In this document: positions 1 through 7,893 of the stretch, in pieces
Position numbering within the stretch: the first letter of the stretch is position 1
How the letters are laid out: each line of letters starts with the position of its first letter
Assembly: GCA_018380115.1 (NCBI GenBank)
Contig: JAGZUF010000026.1
Location: 1-30,621 of the forward strand
Source: Oscillospiraceae bacterium
GTDB lineage: Bacteria > Bacillota > Clostridia > Oscillospirales > Ruminococcaceae
Length of the DNA stretch: 30,621 bases
Reading direction: 5' to 3'
The notes under the pieces: model-generated
Seen by the model: the letters and a program-made list of their open reading frames with translations, nothing else
Told to the model about the DNA's origin: nothing
Databases searched by the model: none
Made by a program: the position numbers and the translations under genes

Positions 1-140
1 GGGCCATGCGCCGTATATTCCCCAGCGAAAAGCGAACCGCATTTTTCAGAAAAAACGCATGGCTGTGCGCAATAATTGAATGAGGCCCAATTTGGCCCAA
101 GTTTTTTGCCCTCCACCGCCCAAACTGCGCCTAAACGGAA
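1..140. other. left edge, no gene called
   Basis: A plus-strand open frame enters the window at base 2 and stops at a TGA at 77-79, so the last 25 residues of an upstream gene could lie here, but the fragment has no recognisable motif. The remaining bases up to element copy A show no ribosome binding site and no long frame. Confidence 0.2.
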
Positions 141-391
141 AAGTCAGGCCCCCCGGCAAAGCCGGGGGGCCTGCGTAAGCCCCAGAAGGGCATACTGCCG
201 GCAAGCCTCTTAAGAGGCGCTGAAAAAATCCGCCGCCTGCATCACTTGCCCTACGGCCCGTGAACGGGCGCCATTTGGCCAAGATTATCTTTCTGGCAAT
301 CGTAAAGTTGTTCATTTCTTCCCGCTTCGCCCGATGCTGGAAGCGAAAGCTTTTTTACTCTCCCCAGCTCTGCTGGGGGGCATTTCGCTAA
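141..391 (+). repeat. dispersed structured intergenic element, copy A
   Basis: This is the first of three related intergenic sequences (others at 16487-16734 and 21975-22146). It opens with a perfect 13-bp stem with an AAA loop (about 145-173), then a small GCCTC/GAGGC hairpin with a four-base loop enclosed by a GGCAAG/CTTGCC pair, then a GCCCGT/ACGGGC hairpin. Next comes the invariant CCCGCTTCGCCCG (321-333), followed by AGCGAAAGC, a T-rich run with ACTCT, a CCCCAGC/GCTGGGG hairpin and a closing TTTCGCTAA. AGCGAAA can pair with the closing TTTCGCT. Copies A and B are closely similar over their first 110 bases. I do not recognise a known RNA family. The strand is inferred from a G-U pair that is kept only in plus-strand RNA of copy B. 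Confidence 0.7.
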
Positions 392-404
392 AGCATACAA
401 AGCA

Positions 405-442
405 AAAAGCCGGGCAGCCCCGTTTGGGGCTGCCCGGCTTTT
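405..442. terminator. bidirectional intrinsic terminator
   Basis: A perfect 17-bp stem (405-421 with 426-442) with a GTTT loop carries A-runs on the left and T-runs on the right, so it can end transcription in both directions. On the minus strand it lies just after the BMP lipoprotein gene. On the plus strand it follows element copy A. Confidence 0.85.
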
Positions 443-479
443 GGTTTTGTGACAGGCACATGCCTTTGTGAAAAAAGGC

Positions 480-1577
480 TTATTTCACTTCTTCCACGGT
501 GACGCAGCTGAGCGTCAGGCCCGCAGAGGCCACAGAGCCGTCCTCAGAGGTGGTGTTCACAATGCCATCCACAATGCCGTCTGTGTTGTTGGACAGCGCG
601 GCAAACAGCTTGTCGTAATCCTCCTGCGTGAAGGTGTCGAACTTGGCCGTATCCATGGCCAGGGAAACACCGCCCTGCGCGGCGTCCAGCGTGACGTTGG
701 TGCCGCCGGTAAACGTGCCGTCATAGATAGCGGCGATGGTGTCGTACACAGACGCGCCCAGGCCCTTCATAGCAGAGGTGATAACGGTGTTGGATTCGCC
801 GGACTGGTCCACGTCCACGCCAATAACTTTCGCGCCGGCCTCTTCGGCGGCGGCCATTACAGAGTTGCCCACGGCGCCGCCCGCGGCAAAGATGACCTCG
901 GCGCCTTCCTTATACCAGGAGGCGGCCATGGCCTTGGCCTCGGGGGTAGCGTCAAAGCCGCCGGTGTAGTGATACTTCACGGTGATGGAACCTTCGCCCA
1001 GGCCCATCTCCTGCGCGGCGTACTCGGCGCCCTGCAGGAAGCCGAAGCCGTACTTCTGCACGGCAGGCACGGCCATGCCGCCCATGTAGCCCAGGTTCGT
1101 CATGCCGTCCTTCACGGCCGCATAGCCGGCCAAAAAGCCTACCTGATCTTCAGCATAGGTGATGCCGATGGCATTTTCAGCGGGGTTTTCCAGCGTGCAG
1201 TCGATGGCGATGAACTTCACATCGGGGTAGGTTTCCATGGCAATCTGCACCGGCTCCTGGAACAGGAAGCCCGGGCACACGATGATTTTCGCGCCGCCCT
1301 TCACCGCAAGGTCGATGGCCGACAGGTAGGCGTCGGTGCTCTTCTCGGTGGGTTTGTAGTACTGGTGGCTGATGCCCTTTTCCTCGGCATACTTCACAAG
1401 GCCTTCCCAGGAACCCTGGTTGAAAGACTTGTCGTCAATAGTGCCGATGTCGGTTACGAGCGCCAGCTCGTAACCGCCGCTGCCGGCGCCGGAGCCGGCA
1501 GCAGGCGCGCCGCCGCACCCTGCCAGCAGGGACGCTGCCAGCAGCATGGCAGACATGATAGCAAGCAGTTTCTTCAT
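480..1577 (-). CDS. BMP family (PnrA-like) nucleoside-binding lipoprotein
   Basis: This is the substrate-binding lipoprotein of a BMP/Med-type ABC importer, a family whose characterised members bind purine nucleosides outside the membrane. The N-terminus is a lipoprotein signal peptide with lipobox LLAGC, so Cys21 would be lipidated, followed by a Gly/Ala/Ser-rich linker. The family motif TDIGTIDDKSFNQGSWEG follows at about residues 42-59, and GVDVDQSG lies in the second half. The length of 365 aa is normal. The ATG at 1577 is preceded by AAAAGGAGAG. Cytidine deaminase and purine nucleoside phosphorylase lie immediately upstream on the same strand, which supports a nucleoside substrate. The permease and ATPase genes of the importer are not in the window. 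It has its own promoter at 1668-1696 and a strong terminator at 405-442. The family call is firm; the ligand is inferred. Confidence 0.92.
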   Translation of the reverse strand: MKKLLAIMSAMLLAASLLAGCGGAPAAGSGAGSGGYELALVTDIGTIDDKSFNQGSWEGLVKYAEEKGISHQYYKPTEKSTDAYLSAIDLAVKGGAKIIVCPGFLFQEPVQIAMETYPDVKFIAIDCTLENPAENAIGITYAEDQVGFLAGYAAVKDGMTNLGYMGGMAVPAVQKYGFGFLQGAEYAAQEMGLGEGSITVKYHYTGGFDATPEAKAMAASWYKEGAEVIFAAGGAVGNSVMAAAEEAGAKVIGVDVDQSGESNTVITSAMKGLGASVYDTIAAIYDGTFTGGTNVTLDAAQGGVSLAMDTAKFDTFTQEDYDKLFAALSNNTDGIVDGIVNTTSEDGSVASAGLTLSCVTVEEVK

Positions 1578-1667
1578 GTTTTTCTCTCCTTTTCTTTCGC
1601 GCGCACAGGGGCAGCCTGCGCCCTGTGCACCTTCCTCTCCTGCAAAATTGCAGATTTGAGCGAATTT

Positions 1668-1696
1668 AGTATAGCAGAAAAAGCGTGCGCTTTCAA
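1668..1696 (-). promoter_or_regulatory. sigma-A promoter for the BMP lipoprotein gene
   Basis: Read on the minus strand, TTGAAA and TATACT are separated by 17 bp. A palindrome TGCAAAATTGCA at 1641-1652 lies just downstream of the expected start point and could be an operator, but nothing identifies its regulator. Confidence 0.7.
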
Positions 1697-1808
1697 TAGC
1701 GCGCCCTTACACAGGCATAACATTTCCGTTACAAATGCCCGCTTTGGGCCATAAGGGGCCAAAAGCGCCCGCCGGGCCAAAGCCTGCGGCCTTTTGGGCC
1801 GCGCGCCT

Positions 1809-2228
1809 TCACAGCAGCTTTTCCGGGCCGAAGCCCAGGGGCAGAAGCCGGCCAAGGGGCATTTCGATATAATCGGCCTCGCTTTTCGCCATAATGACAA
1901 GCAGCTGCTCGCCGCCGAACTCGAACAGCATCTGGCGGCACACGCCGCAGGGCGAGGTGACAAGGGCGTCGTCCGGTGCGCCCACCTTGGCGCCCACTAC
2001 GGCAATGGCCTCGAACTCGCGCACGCCCTCGCTCACGGCTTTGAACAGGGCCGTGCGCTCGGCGCAGTTGGTGGGGGTGTAGGTGGCGCATTCGATGTTG
2101 CAGCCCGTGTACATCCTTCCGTTTTTGGCAAGCAGCGCCGCGCCCACGGCAAAATGCGAATACGGCACATAGGCGTTTTCGCGCGCGGCAAAGGCGGCGC
2201 GGATAAGCGCCCTGCGGTCAACCTCCAC
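1809..2228 (-). CDS. cdd: cytidine deaminase
   Basis: This enzyme hydrolytically deaminates cytidine and deoxycytidine to uridine and deoxyuridine in pyrimidine salvage. The 139-aa length fits the homotetrameric bacterial form. The catalytic zinc ligands are visible: Cys55 in CAE with the proton-shuttling Glu57, and Cys94 and Cys97 in PCGVC. The start is a GTG at 2228, chosen because GGGGGAGG lies six bases upstream. The gene follows deoD by only 21 bp and is probably cotranscribed with it. The BMP nucleoside-binding protein lies downstream behind its own promoter, so uptake and salvage genes are grouped. Confidence 0.96.
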   Translation of the reverse strand: MEVDRRALIRAAFAARENAYVPYSHFAVGAALLAKNGRMYTGCNIECATYTPTNCAERTALFKAVSEGVREFEAIAVVGAKVGAPDDALVTSPCGVCRQMLFEFGGEQLLVIMAKSEADYIEMPLGRLLPLGFGPEKLL

Positions 2229-2249
2229 GGTGTGCCTCCCCCTTCCCCG

Positions 2250-2978
2250 TTATTCCAGCACCGTGCCCAGCGCCACCTCCATCATCTGGGTGAAGCTGGT
2301 TTGGCGCTGTTCGGGCGTTGTCTCCTCATGCGAGGTAAACGAATCGGAAATGGTAAGCAGGCATGCCGCGTGCCTGCCTGTCACCCTGGCGTTGTGGAAC
2401 AGGGCGAAGCTCTCCATCTCTACGGCAAGGCAGCCCTTTTCGTCGCGCAAAGCCTGCCAGTAAAGGGGCTGGCCGGGCGCGGCGGGCGCATCGCGGTAGA
2501 ACACGTCGGACGAGTGGATGACGCCCTCGATAAGCGGGATGGAAAGCCTTTGCGCCGAGGCGCGCAGCTTTGCGTTCAAAAGCTCGCTGGGCTTCTGGGT
2601 ATCGGAAGCATCGCCGTTCTGCGTTTTGGCATAGCTGGATTCCGAATATGCCGCCGTGGCCAGCACCACGTCGAACAGCTTTGCCTTTTCACTGTACGAG
2701 CCCGCAGAGCCGATGCGGATGATGTTCTCCACATCGTACTGGGTGAACAGCTCCCACGAATAGATGCCGATGGACGGCATGCCCATGCCGGAGCCCATCA
2801 CCGAAACGGGCCTGCCCTGATAGGCGCCGGTGTAGCCCAGCATGCCGCGCACCGAGGTGACGAGCTTTGCGCCCTCAAGGAAGGTTTCGGCAATGAATTT
2901 GGCGCGCAGCGGGTCGCCCGGCATCAGCACGGTGGGTGCGAAATCGCCCTTTTGGGCGGCGTTGTGGGGGGTGGACAT
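2250..2978 (-). CDS. deoD: purine nucleoside phosphorylase, DeoD type
   Basis: This enzyme catalyses phosphorolysis of purine (deoxy)nucleosides to the free base and (deoxy)ribose 1-phosphate. The 242-aa protein belongs to the hexameric DeoD group: it has the phosphate-binding GDPLRAK near residues 21-27, the MGSGMGMPS segment, AVEMESFALF in the nucleoside site, and TISDSF followed by an ERQ-type helix near the C-terminus, where the family's catalytic Asp sits. The ATG at 2978 has AAGGAG upstream. It lies between the phosphatase gene (74 bp upstream) and cdd (21 bp downstream), consistent with one minus-strand salvage operon. Confidence 0.95.
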   Translation of the reverse strand: MSTPHNAAQKGDFAPTVLMPGDPLRAKFIAETFLEGAKLVTSVRGMLGYTGAYQGRPVSVMGSGMGMPSIGIYSWELFTQYDVENIIRIGSAGSYSEKAKLFDVVLATAAYSESSYAKTQNGDASDTQKPSELLNAKLRASAQRLSIPLIEGVIHSSDVFYRDAPAAPGQPLYWQALRDEKGCLAVEMESFALFHNARVTGRHAACLLTISDSFTSHEETTPEQRQTSFTQMMEVALGTVLE

Positions 2979-3052
2979 GGTTCATTCTCCTTTTCTGTAT
3001 TCATGTTTTTCCTGTGGTGCAAGCGGGCGGCGCGCCGCAGCGCTGGCCCGGC

Positions 3053-3856
3053 CTATTCCAGATACATGCCGCGCAGGGCCGCAAGGCCGTCTGCGTCCAG
3101 GCCGTGCTCGGCCTTGAAATACGCCTCAAAGGTGCCGTAGCGCCCGCGCACGGCATCCATGGTGCGCACAAGGTTTTCGCGCTGCACGCCCGTTGCCACC
3201 TGCGCCACGGCGCGGGCCGTTTGGGACGGCAGCTTTTCGCAAAGCTGGGCGCAGAAGGCCTCGCGCGCGGCGGCGTTGCATGCGTTCGTCTGCTCGAAAT
3301 CGTACAGCACCGTCTCGTCCGGGGCGCCAAGCGCCTTCAAAAGCAGCATGGCGGCCACGCCGGTGCGGTCCTTGCCTGCGGTGCAGTGGAACAGAATGGG
3401 CCCCTTGCCCTCTGCGGCACAGCGCAGCAGCGTGCGGTAGGCCTCGTTTGCAAACGGCATGGTGCCGTAGCTTTCGCGCACCATGCGAAGCAGGGTGTCC
3501 ACCTCGCCGTTGTCGCGGAAGATGGCCTCCAAATCGAAGCTGACCTCCTGCCCGTTCTGCGCCGTGATGGCGTGAATGTCGAAGCGGGCGGGCTCGCCGA
3601 AGCATGGGTCCGGCCAGGCGGCGCGCTCGGCCGCGCTGCGCAAATCGAACACGGTGTGCACGCCGAGGCTTTTGTATAGCGACACATCGTGCGGCGTTTT
3701 CACATTGGCCAGCGCGGGCGCGCGGTAGAACACGCCGTATTTCACATGCCTGCCGCCCGCGGCCTCGTAGCCGCCCAGCTCGCGGAAGTTTGTCACCGCC
3801 TCAAAGGGCAGCGGCGCGCCCGGCGCGGCCGGGCGCGGCTTTTTCATCTCACACAT
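3053..3856 (-). CDS. tyrosine-protein phosphatase
   Basis: The 267-aa protein carries the cysteine phosphatase signature HCTAGKDRTG with nucleophile Cys158 and phosphate-binding Arg164, and the N-terminal NFRELGGY motif typical of the bacterial Y_phosphatase3 group, a family with protein-tyrosine and sometimes phosphoinositide phosphatase activity. No signal peptide is seen, so it should be cytoplasmic. The start is the ATG at 3856, eight bases after AAGGAGGG; the ATG nine bases downstream is too far from that site. The start overlaps the last codons of the preceding zinc-ribbon frame, which suggests translational coupling. It ends in TAG, the only TAG terminator among the called genes here. 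The substrate is unknown. Confidence 0.88.
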   Translation of the reverse strand: MCEMKKPRPAAPGAPLPFEAVTNFRELGGYEAAGGRHVKYGVFYRAPALANVKTPHDVSLYKSLGVHTVFDLRSAAERAAWPDPCFGEPARFDIHAITAQNGQEVSFDLEAIFRDNGEVDTLLRMVRESYGTMPFANEAYRTLLRCAAEGKGPILFHCTAGKDRTGVAAMLLLKALGAPDETVLYDFEQTNACNAAAREAFCAQLCEKLPSQTARAVAQVATGVQRENLVRTMDAVRGRYGTFEAYFKAEHGLDADGLAALRGMYLE

Positions 3857-4730
3857 GGGGCTCACCCTCCTTCGTTTGTACCCGGCCCTGCGCCGGGCCG
3901 CCCTGTGCAGCGGGCACAAGGCGCGCGCCGCACACCGTGCAGAACGACGCGCCCGGCAGGCCCTGCATGCCGCAGGCCGGGCACACCATGCCGCCTGCAG
4001 GCGCGGGCTGTTCCGGTGAGGTATGCGGCGCCTGCGGCGCGGCGGGCTGTGCGGGCGGCACGGGGCTTTGCACAGCCTGCGGCTGGTAAACCGGCGGCGG
4101 CGCGCCCTGCGGGCCCGTGCCCGGCTGCAGGGCGCCCGCGGGTGTCTACGGCGCGGCAGGCTGTGCGGGTGCACCGTACGCCTGGGCCGGGCCCTGCGGG
4201 CCATAGCCGTACGGCGGCTGGCCGGGCGCACCAAAGGAAGGCTGCGCACCGTAAGGCGCAAAGCCGCCGCACTCGTACCACATGGGCTGCGCCTCACCGA
4301 AATACACGGCCACGCGGCGCGAGCGAAGCAGATACAAATACCATATTCCGTAATAGATAACCTGCTGCACAGTGGCCAGCAGGCTTTCTGCAATTACCGG
4401 GCCCTGCACAAAAAACGCTATCAGGCCAGCCAGTTCCAGCCCGAAAACCGCAATATTCACCGCACCCATAGTAAGGAACACGCGGCGCAGAGCGGCGCCT
4501 TTCCGCTGCGCAAGCAGCACGATACATGCCGCACCCAGCGCGCCTACCACCAGATTTACGCCCTCCAGCACATAATAGAGCCCCAGGCCGTATGTGCCAT
4601 ATGTGGCAAGCTGCAATGGGATGCGCACCAGCGCAAGCAGGCAGTTCACGCTGCGCAGCGCTGTCAGCACCGCAAACAGCAGCAGCCACCCGCCCATGCG
4701 GGTATAATCTTTCACCTTCACAGGGTACAT
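3849..4730 (-). pseudogene. DUF2569-like membrane protein with zinc ribbon, interrupted by in-frame TAG
   Basis: The frame from the ATG at 4730 (GGAGGG upstream) encodes about four hydrophobic segments resembling DUF2569 proteins, with an early GGWLLLF motif and a SRRVAVYF motif after the last helix, followed by a Pro/Gln/Gly-rich tail. A TAG at 4146-4148 ends it after 194 residues. The same frame then continues open for 98 more codons in the same Pro/Gln-rich composition and finishes with a zinc ribbon (CPACG, then CTVCG) and a TGA at 3849-3851. One CAG-to-TAG change would explain the split. It may be a true nonsense mutation, leaving a shortened protein without the ribbon, or a sequence error. 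The gene sits 21 bp after fbp and overlaps the phosphatase start. Its function is unknown. Confidence 0.7.
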
Positions 4731-4751
4731 ACGCTTCCCTCCGGCAGGCGG

Positions 4752-6734
4752 TTAGGCCTGCTCTTTGATGTCGCCGCGCACATAGGCGGCCACCAGATGC
4801 TCCAAATCGTCTATCTGCCCCTTCAGGCGGCAGCCCTCGTCGGTGTCCTCCACATAAATGCGCCTGTCGGCCGTTTCAAACACGTTCACGGTAGAGAGGA
4901 TGTCCAAATTCTCCTCCACGGCCCTCTGCGTGCTTTCGAAGGGGCCGTGGCTGCGCAGGCTGAGCCCGTGGGACGAAAACACCAGCGTATAGCCCGCAAT
5001 GCCCGTGCGCGTGTGGTATGCCTTGCAGAAGCCGCCGTCTATCACAATCAGCTTGCCGCCCGCCTTCACCGGGCGCTCGCCGTTTTTGGCAAGCACCGGC
5101 ACATGGCCGTTGATGATATGCCCGGCGGCCCAATCCAGCCCAAACTCGGCAAACAGGCGGCGCACGGCCTGCTCGGCCACGGCGGCGTCCTCGTTTTCCA
5201 CAAAGGAATAGTAAGGGTTCTTCTGCTCGGCGCAGGCCTCGGGCTCGCCGATAAAATACTGCTCGAAGCAGGCCATTTTGGCGCGCCCGAATACGGGCGA
5301 AAGCGGCCCGCACCACAAATACCACAGAAAGTCCTGCCCTTTCTGGCGCGCGGCGCTGCCGGGCGGGGCGAAAAAGCCCTGGCGGGCCAGCGTTTCGCAT
5401 TTATCCATCCAGGCGCGGCCTGCAAACGTCTCGCCGCCCAGATGAACGGTGGCAAAGCGGCCGTCCGCCTCCATGGGCACGGCGCCGTGGAACAGAAGGT
5501 TGCCGTTCTCTTTTTTATAAATGCCGCCCTTTGCGTACAAAAAGCGCACATGGCGCGAAAGGCGCTCGCTTTCGGCAAAGCTCTGGCACAGCCTTGCCAG
5601 CACGTCCTCCTCTGCGCGGGAAAGGCGCGCGGGGCAGGCCCTGTCCACTGTGGGGAAATAGGTGTCGCGCAGCGGCCAGCGCCTGCCGTCCGCCTGCACG
5701 GTAAAGCTTTGAAAGTCGATATGCTGCAAAAGCGCGCGGCCCTGCATGCCAAAGTCCGGGTTGCGGGCGATGACGGCGCACTCCAGCTTGAACAGGATGA
5801 CGGCAATGGCCTTGTGCATGCGCGCGGTGCGCCATAAATCCTCCTGCGAATCCTCACAGCCGGGCTGCGCGCGAGGCAGAAAGCGCGACACGTCGCTGTT
5901 GGCATATGTCTGCTCGGCAAACAGCGAAAGGGGGCGCAGGCTGATGCCGTAGCCGTCCTCCAGCGTTTCGAGGTTGTTGTAGGCAAGCGACGTGCGTATG
6001 ACGCTTGCCACGCACACCTCGCTGCCCGCGGCGGCGCCCATCCACTGCACGTCATGGTTGCCCCACTGCACGTCCACCGAGTGATGGGCGATAAGCTGGT
6101 CTAAAATAACATCCGGCCTTGCGCCGCGGTCGAACAAATCGCCCACAATATGCAGGCGGAACACCGCCAGCCGCCGGATGAGCGTGCACATGGCCTCGAT
6201 GAAGGCATCGGCGCGGCCCGTGTCCACAATGGCGGTGAGGATGCGGCCATAGTAGCGGTCTTTGTCGTGGTCTTCAAAATGGGCGTGCAGCAGCTCGTCT
6301 ATGATGTAGCGGAAGCCCTTCGGCATGCGCTTGCGCACAAAGCTGCGCGTGTATTTCGAGGACATAAAGCGGCACACGTCAATCAGCCTGTACAGCGTCT
6401 GGCGGTACCACGCGCCCACGTCGCTTTGCAAAGGCTTCAGCTGCGCCAGCTTGCGCTCGGGGTAATAGATGAGGGTGGCGAATTCCGCGCGCTCGCGCTC
6501 GGGCACCCCGGGGCCCAGCACCCTGTCCACCTTTTCGCGGATGACGCCCGACGCGCTGGACAAAATATGCCCGAACGCCTCGGCCTCGCCGTGCACGTCG
6601 CTCATGAAATGCTCGGTGGGCTTGGGCAGCTTGAGGATGGCGTTCAGGTTGATAATCTCTTCCGTGGCCGCGGCCACGGTGGGGTAATCTTTCGAAAGGC
6701 TTTGCAGAAATTTCCGCTCGTAGCTTTGCGGCAA
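4752..6734 (-). CDS. fbp: fructose-1,6-bisphosphatase, class III
   Basis: This enzyme hydrolyses fructose 1,6-bisphosphate to fructose 6-phosphate in gluconeogenesis; class III is the large metallophosphoesterase-type enzyme of Firmicutes. The visible metal-binding motifs are SDVHGE near residue 47, GDLFDRG near 200, WGNHDVQW near 220 and INGHVPV in the C-terminal third. I chose the TTG at 6734, eight bases after AAAGGAGG, which gives 660 aa, close to the family norm. An in-frame ATG at 6788 lacks a good ribosome binding site. It heads the minus-strand run with the membrane protein, phosphatase, deoD and cdd genes. A promoter lies near 6845. Confidence 0.94.
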   Translation of the reverse strand: MPQSYERKFLQSLSKDYPTVAAATEEIINLNAILKLPKPTEHFMSDVHGEAEAFGHILSSASGVIREKVDRVLGPGVPERERAEFATLIYYPERKLAQLKPLQSDVGAWYRQTLYRLIDVCRFMSSKYTRSFVRKRMPKGFRYIIDELLHAHFEDHDKDRYYGRILTAIVDTGRADAFIEAMCTLIRRLAVFRLHIVGDLFDRGARPDVILDQLIAHHSVDVQWGNHDVQWMGAAAGSEVCVASVIRTSLAYNNLETLEDGYGISLRPLSLFAEQTYANSDVSRFLPRAQPGCEDSQEDLWRTARMHKAIAVILFKLECAVIARNPDFGMQGRALLQHIDFQSFTVQADGRRWPLRDTYFPTVDRACPARLSRAEEDVLARLCQSFAESERLSRHVRFLYAKGGIYKKENGNLLFHGAVPMEADGRFATVHLGGETFAGRAWMDKCETLARQGFFAPPGSAARQKGQDFLWYLWCGPLSPVFGRAKMACFEQYFIGEPEACAEQKNPYYSFVENEDAAVAEQAVRRLFAEFGLDWAAGHIINGHVPVLAKNGERPVKAGGKLIVIDGGFCKAYHTRTGIAGYTLVFSSHGLSLRSHGPFESTQRAVEENLDILSTVNVFETADRRIYVEDTDEGCRLKGQIDDLEHLVAAYVRGDIKEQA

Positions 6735-6843
6735 GGGCCCCGCCTCCTTTTCTGCGCCTGCGCGGCGGCAGAGGTGCGCCGCGTGCATGACCGCTTTTCC
6801 GCGCGGCGCGCCGCACCCCGCGCGCCCGTCTGCTTACAGGTTT

Positions 6844-6866
6844 ATTATATCATATCACAGAAAAAT
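6844..6866 (-). promoter_or_regulatory. probable promoter of fbp (extended -10)
   Basis: On the minus strand TATAAT at 6849-6844 is preceded by TGA, forming an extended -10 (TGATATAAT) in an A/T-rich patch; no good -35 is visible. It lies about 110 bp before the fbp start. The divergent pflX gene probably uses the TATATT at 6871-6876 on the plus strand, with a poor -35. Confidence 0.5.
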
Positions 6867-6913
6867 ATGGTATATTAGGTTTTGACGCAACATAATGAAA
6901 GGGGGCGGCGCAC

Positions 6914-7816
6914 ATGGCGCTGCGTGTGCCGGAGGCGTGCGGGCTGTGCCCGCGCCGCTGCGGGGCAGACAGGACAAAGGAGGCCCCGGGCCTGTGCGGC
7001 GGCGGGCCGCAGGTGCGCGCCGCGCGCGCGGCCCTGCACTTTTGGGAGGAGCCGTGCATTTCCGGCACGCGCGGCTCCGGCACGGTGTTTTTTTCGGGAT
7101 GCCCGCTTGGGTGCTGCTATTGCCAGAACTACCGCATCAGCGCAGAAAACTTCGGCAAGGCGCTTACCGTGCCGCAGCTTGCCGCCGTATTCCTTCGTTT
7201 GCAGGCGCAGGGCGCGCACAACATCAACCTTGTCACGGCCACGCACTATGCCCCGTGGGTGACGGCCGCGCTGGACGAGGCACGCGCGCAGGGCCTGCGG
7301 CTGCCGGTGGTGTACAACACCGGCGGGTATGAGACAGAGCAGACGGTGCGCGCCCTGGCGCCGTATGTGGATATATGGCTGACGGATATGAAGTACGTTT
7401 CCAGCGCGCTTGCGGGCGAATATTCCGCCGCGCCGGATTATTTTGCCGTGGCCGCGCCCGCTCTGCGCCGGATGCTGGCGCAGGCGGGGCCGCCCGTGTT
7501 CGGCGCGGACGGGCTTTTGCAGCGCGGCGTCATTGTGCGCCACCTTGCCCTGCCCGGCGCCCTGCGCGATTCGCTGGCCGTGCTGCGCTTTCTGGCCGGG
7601 CTTGGGCCGCAGAATTTCCTGTTCAGCGCCATGAGCCAGTACACCCCGTTTTACCGCGCGGCGCAGCACAGGGCGCTCTCGCGCCGCATTTCCACCTACG
7701 AATACCGCACCGTGGTGAACGAGGCCGTGCGCCTTGGCCTGACGAACGGCTATATGCAGGAAAAAAGCAGCGCCAGGGAGGAATATACCCCGCCCTTTGA
7801 TTTGGAAGGTTTGTGA
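6914..7816 (+). CDS. PflX-like radical SAM protein
   Basis: The 300-aa protein resembles the uncharacterised PflX group (COG1313), homologues of pyruvate formate-lyase activating enzyme. It has an N-terminal cysteine cluster (Cys9, Cys12, Cys16, Cys28) and then the radical SAM motif SGCPLGCCYCQNY with Cys63, Cys67 and Cys70, which should bind the [4Fe-4S] cluster that cleaves S-adenosylmethionine. The ATG at 6914 follows AAAGGGGG. It is transcribed alone, divergently from fbp, and ends before a strong terminator. No glycyl-radical enzyme is encoded nearby, so its substrate cannot be inferred from context. Confidence 0.85.
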   Translation: MALRVPEACGLCPRRCGADRTKEAPGLCGGGPQVRAARAALHFWEEPCISGTRGSGTVFFSGCPLGCCYCQNYRISAENFGKALTVPQLAAVFLRLQAQGAHNINLVTATHYAPWVTAALDEARAQGLRLPVVYNTGGYETEQTVRALAPYVDIWLTDMKYVSSALAGEYSAAPDYFAVAAPALRRMLAQAGPPVFGADGLLQRGVIVRHLALPGALRDSLAVLRFLAGLGPQNFLFSAMSQYTPFYRAAQHRALSRRISTYEYRTVVNEAVRLGLTNGYMQEKSSAREEYTPPFDLEGL

Positions 7817-7832
7817 CTGCCGCAGAAGAAAG

Positions 7833-7865
7833 CGCCGCCCCGGCATGGCCGGGGCGGCGTTTTTT
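7833..7865. terminator. intrinsic terminator between pflX and potD
   Basis: A perfect 12-bp GC stem (7833-7844 with 7848-7859) with an ATG loop is followed on the plus strand by six T. It ends pflX. In the other direction the tail is only moderately T-rich (CTTTCTTCT), so it may also end the pot operon. Confidence 0.85.
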
Positions 7866-7893
7866 GCAGGGCATGCACCCTTACAGAAGGTGT

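Noticed and set aside
468..1754. Long plus-strand frame opposite the BMP lipoprotein gene
   Set aside because: It has no domain and is rich in His/Gly/Ala/Arg, as expected for the antisense of a GC-rich gene; the minus-strand gene has signal peptide, family motifs, ribosome binding site and promoter.
3053..4148. Reassignment of TAG to an amino acid in this organism
   Set aside because: The phosphatase gene uses TAG as its normal terminator right at the family's expected C-terminus, so general recoding is not supported; a local nonsense mutation is simpler.
4023..5837. 604-codon plus-strand frame opposite fbp
   Set aside because: Antisense shadow of a clear class III FBPase; low-complexity composition and no start site.
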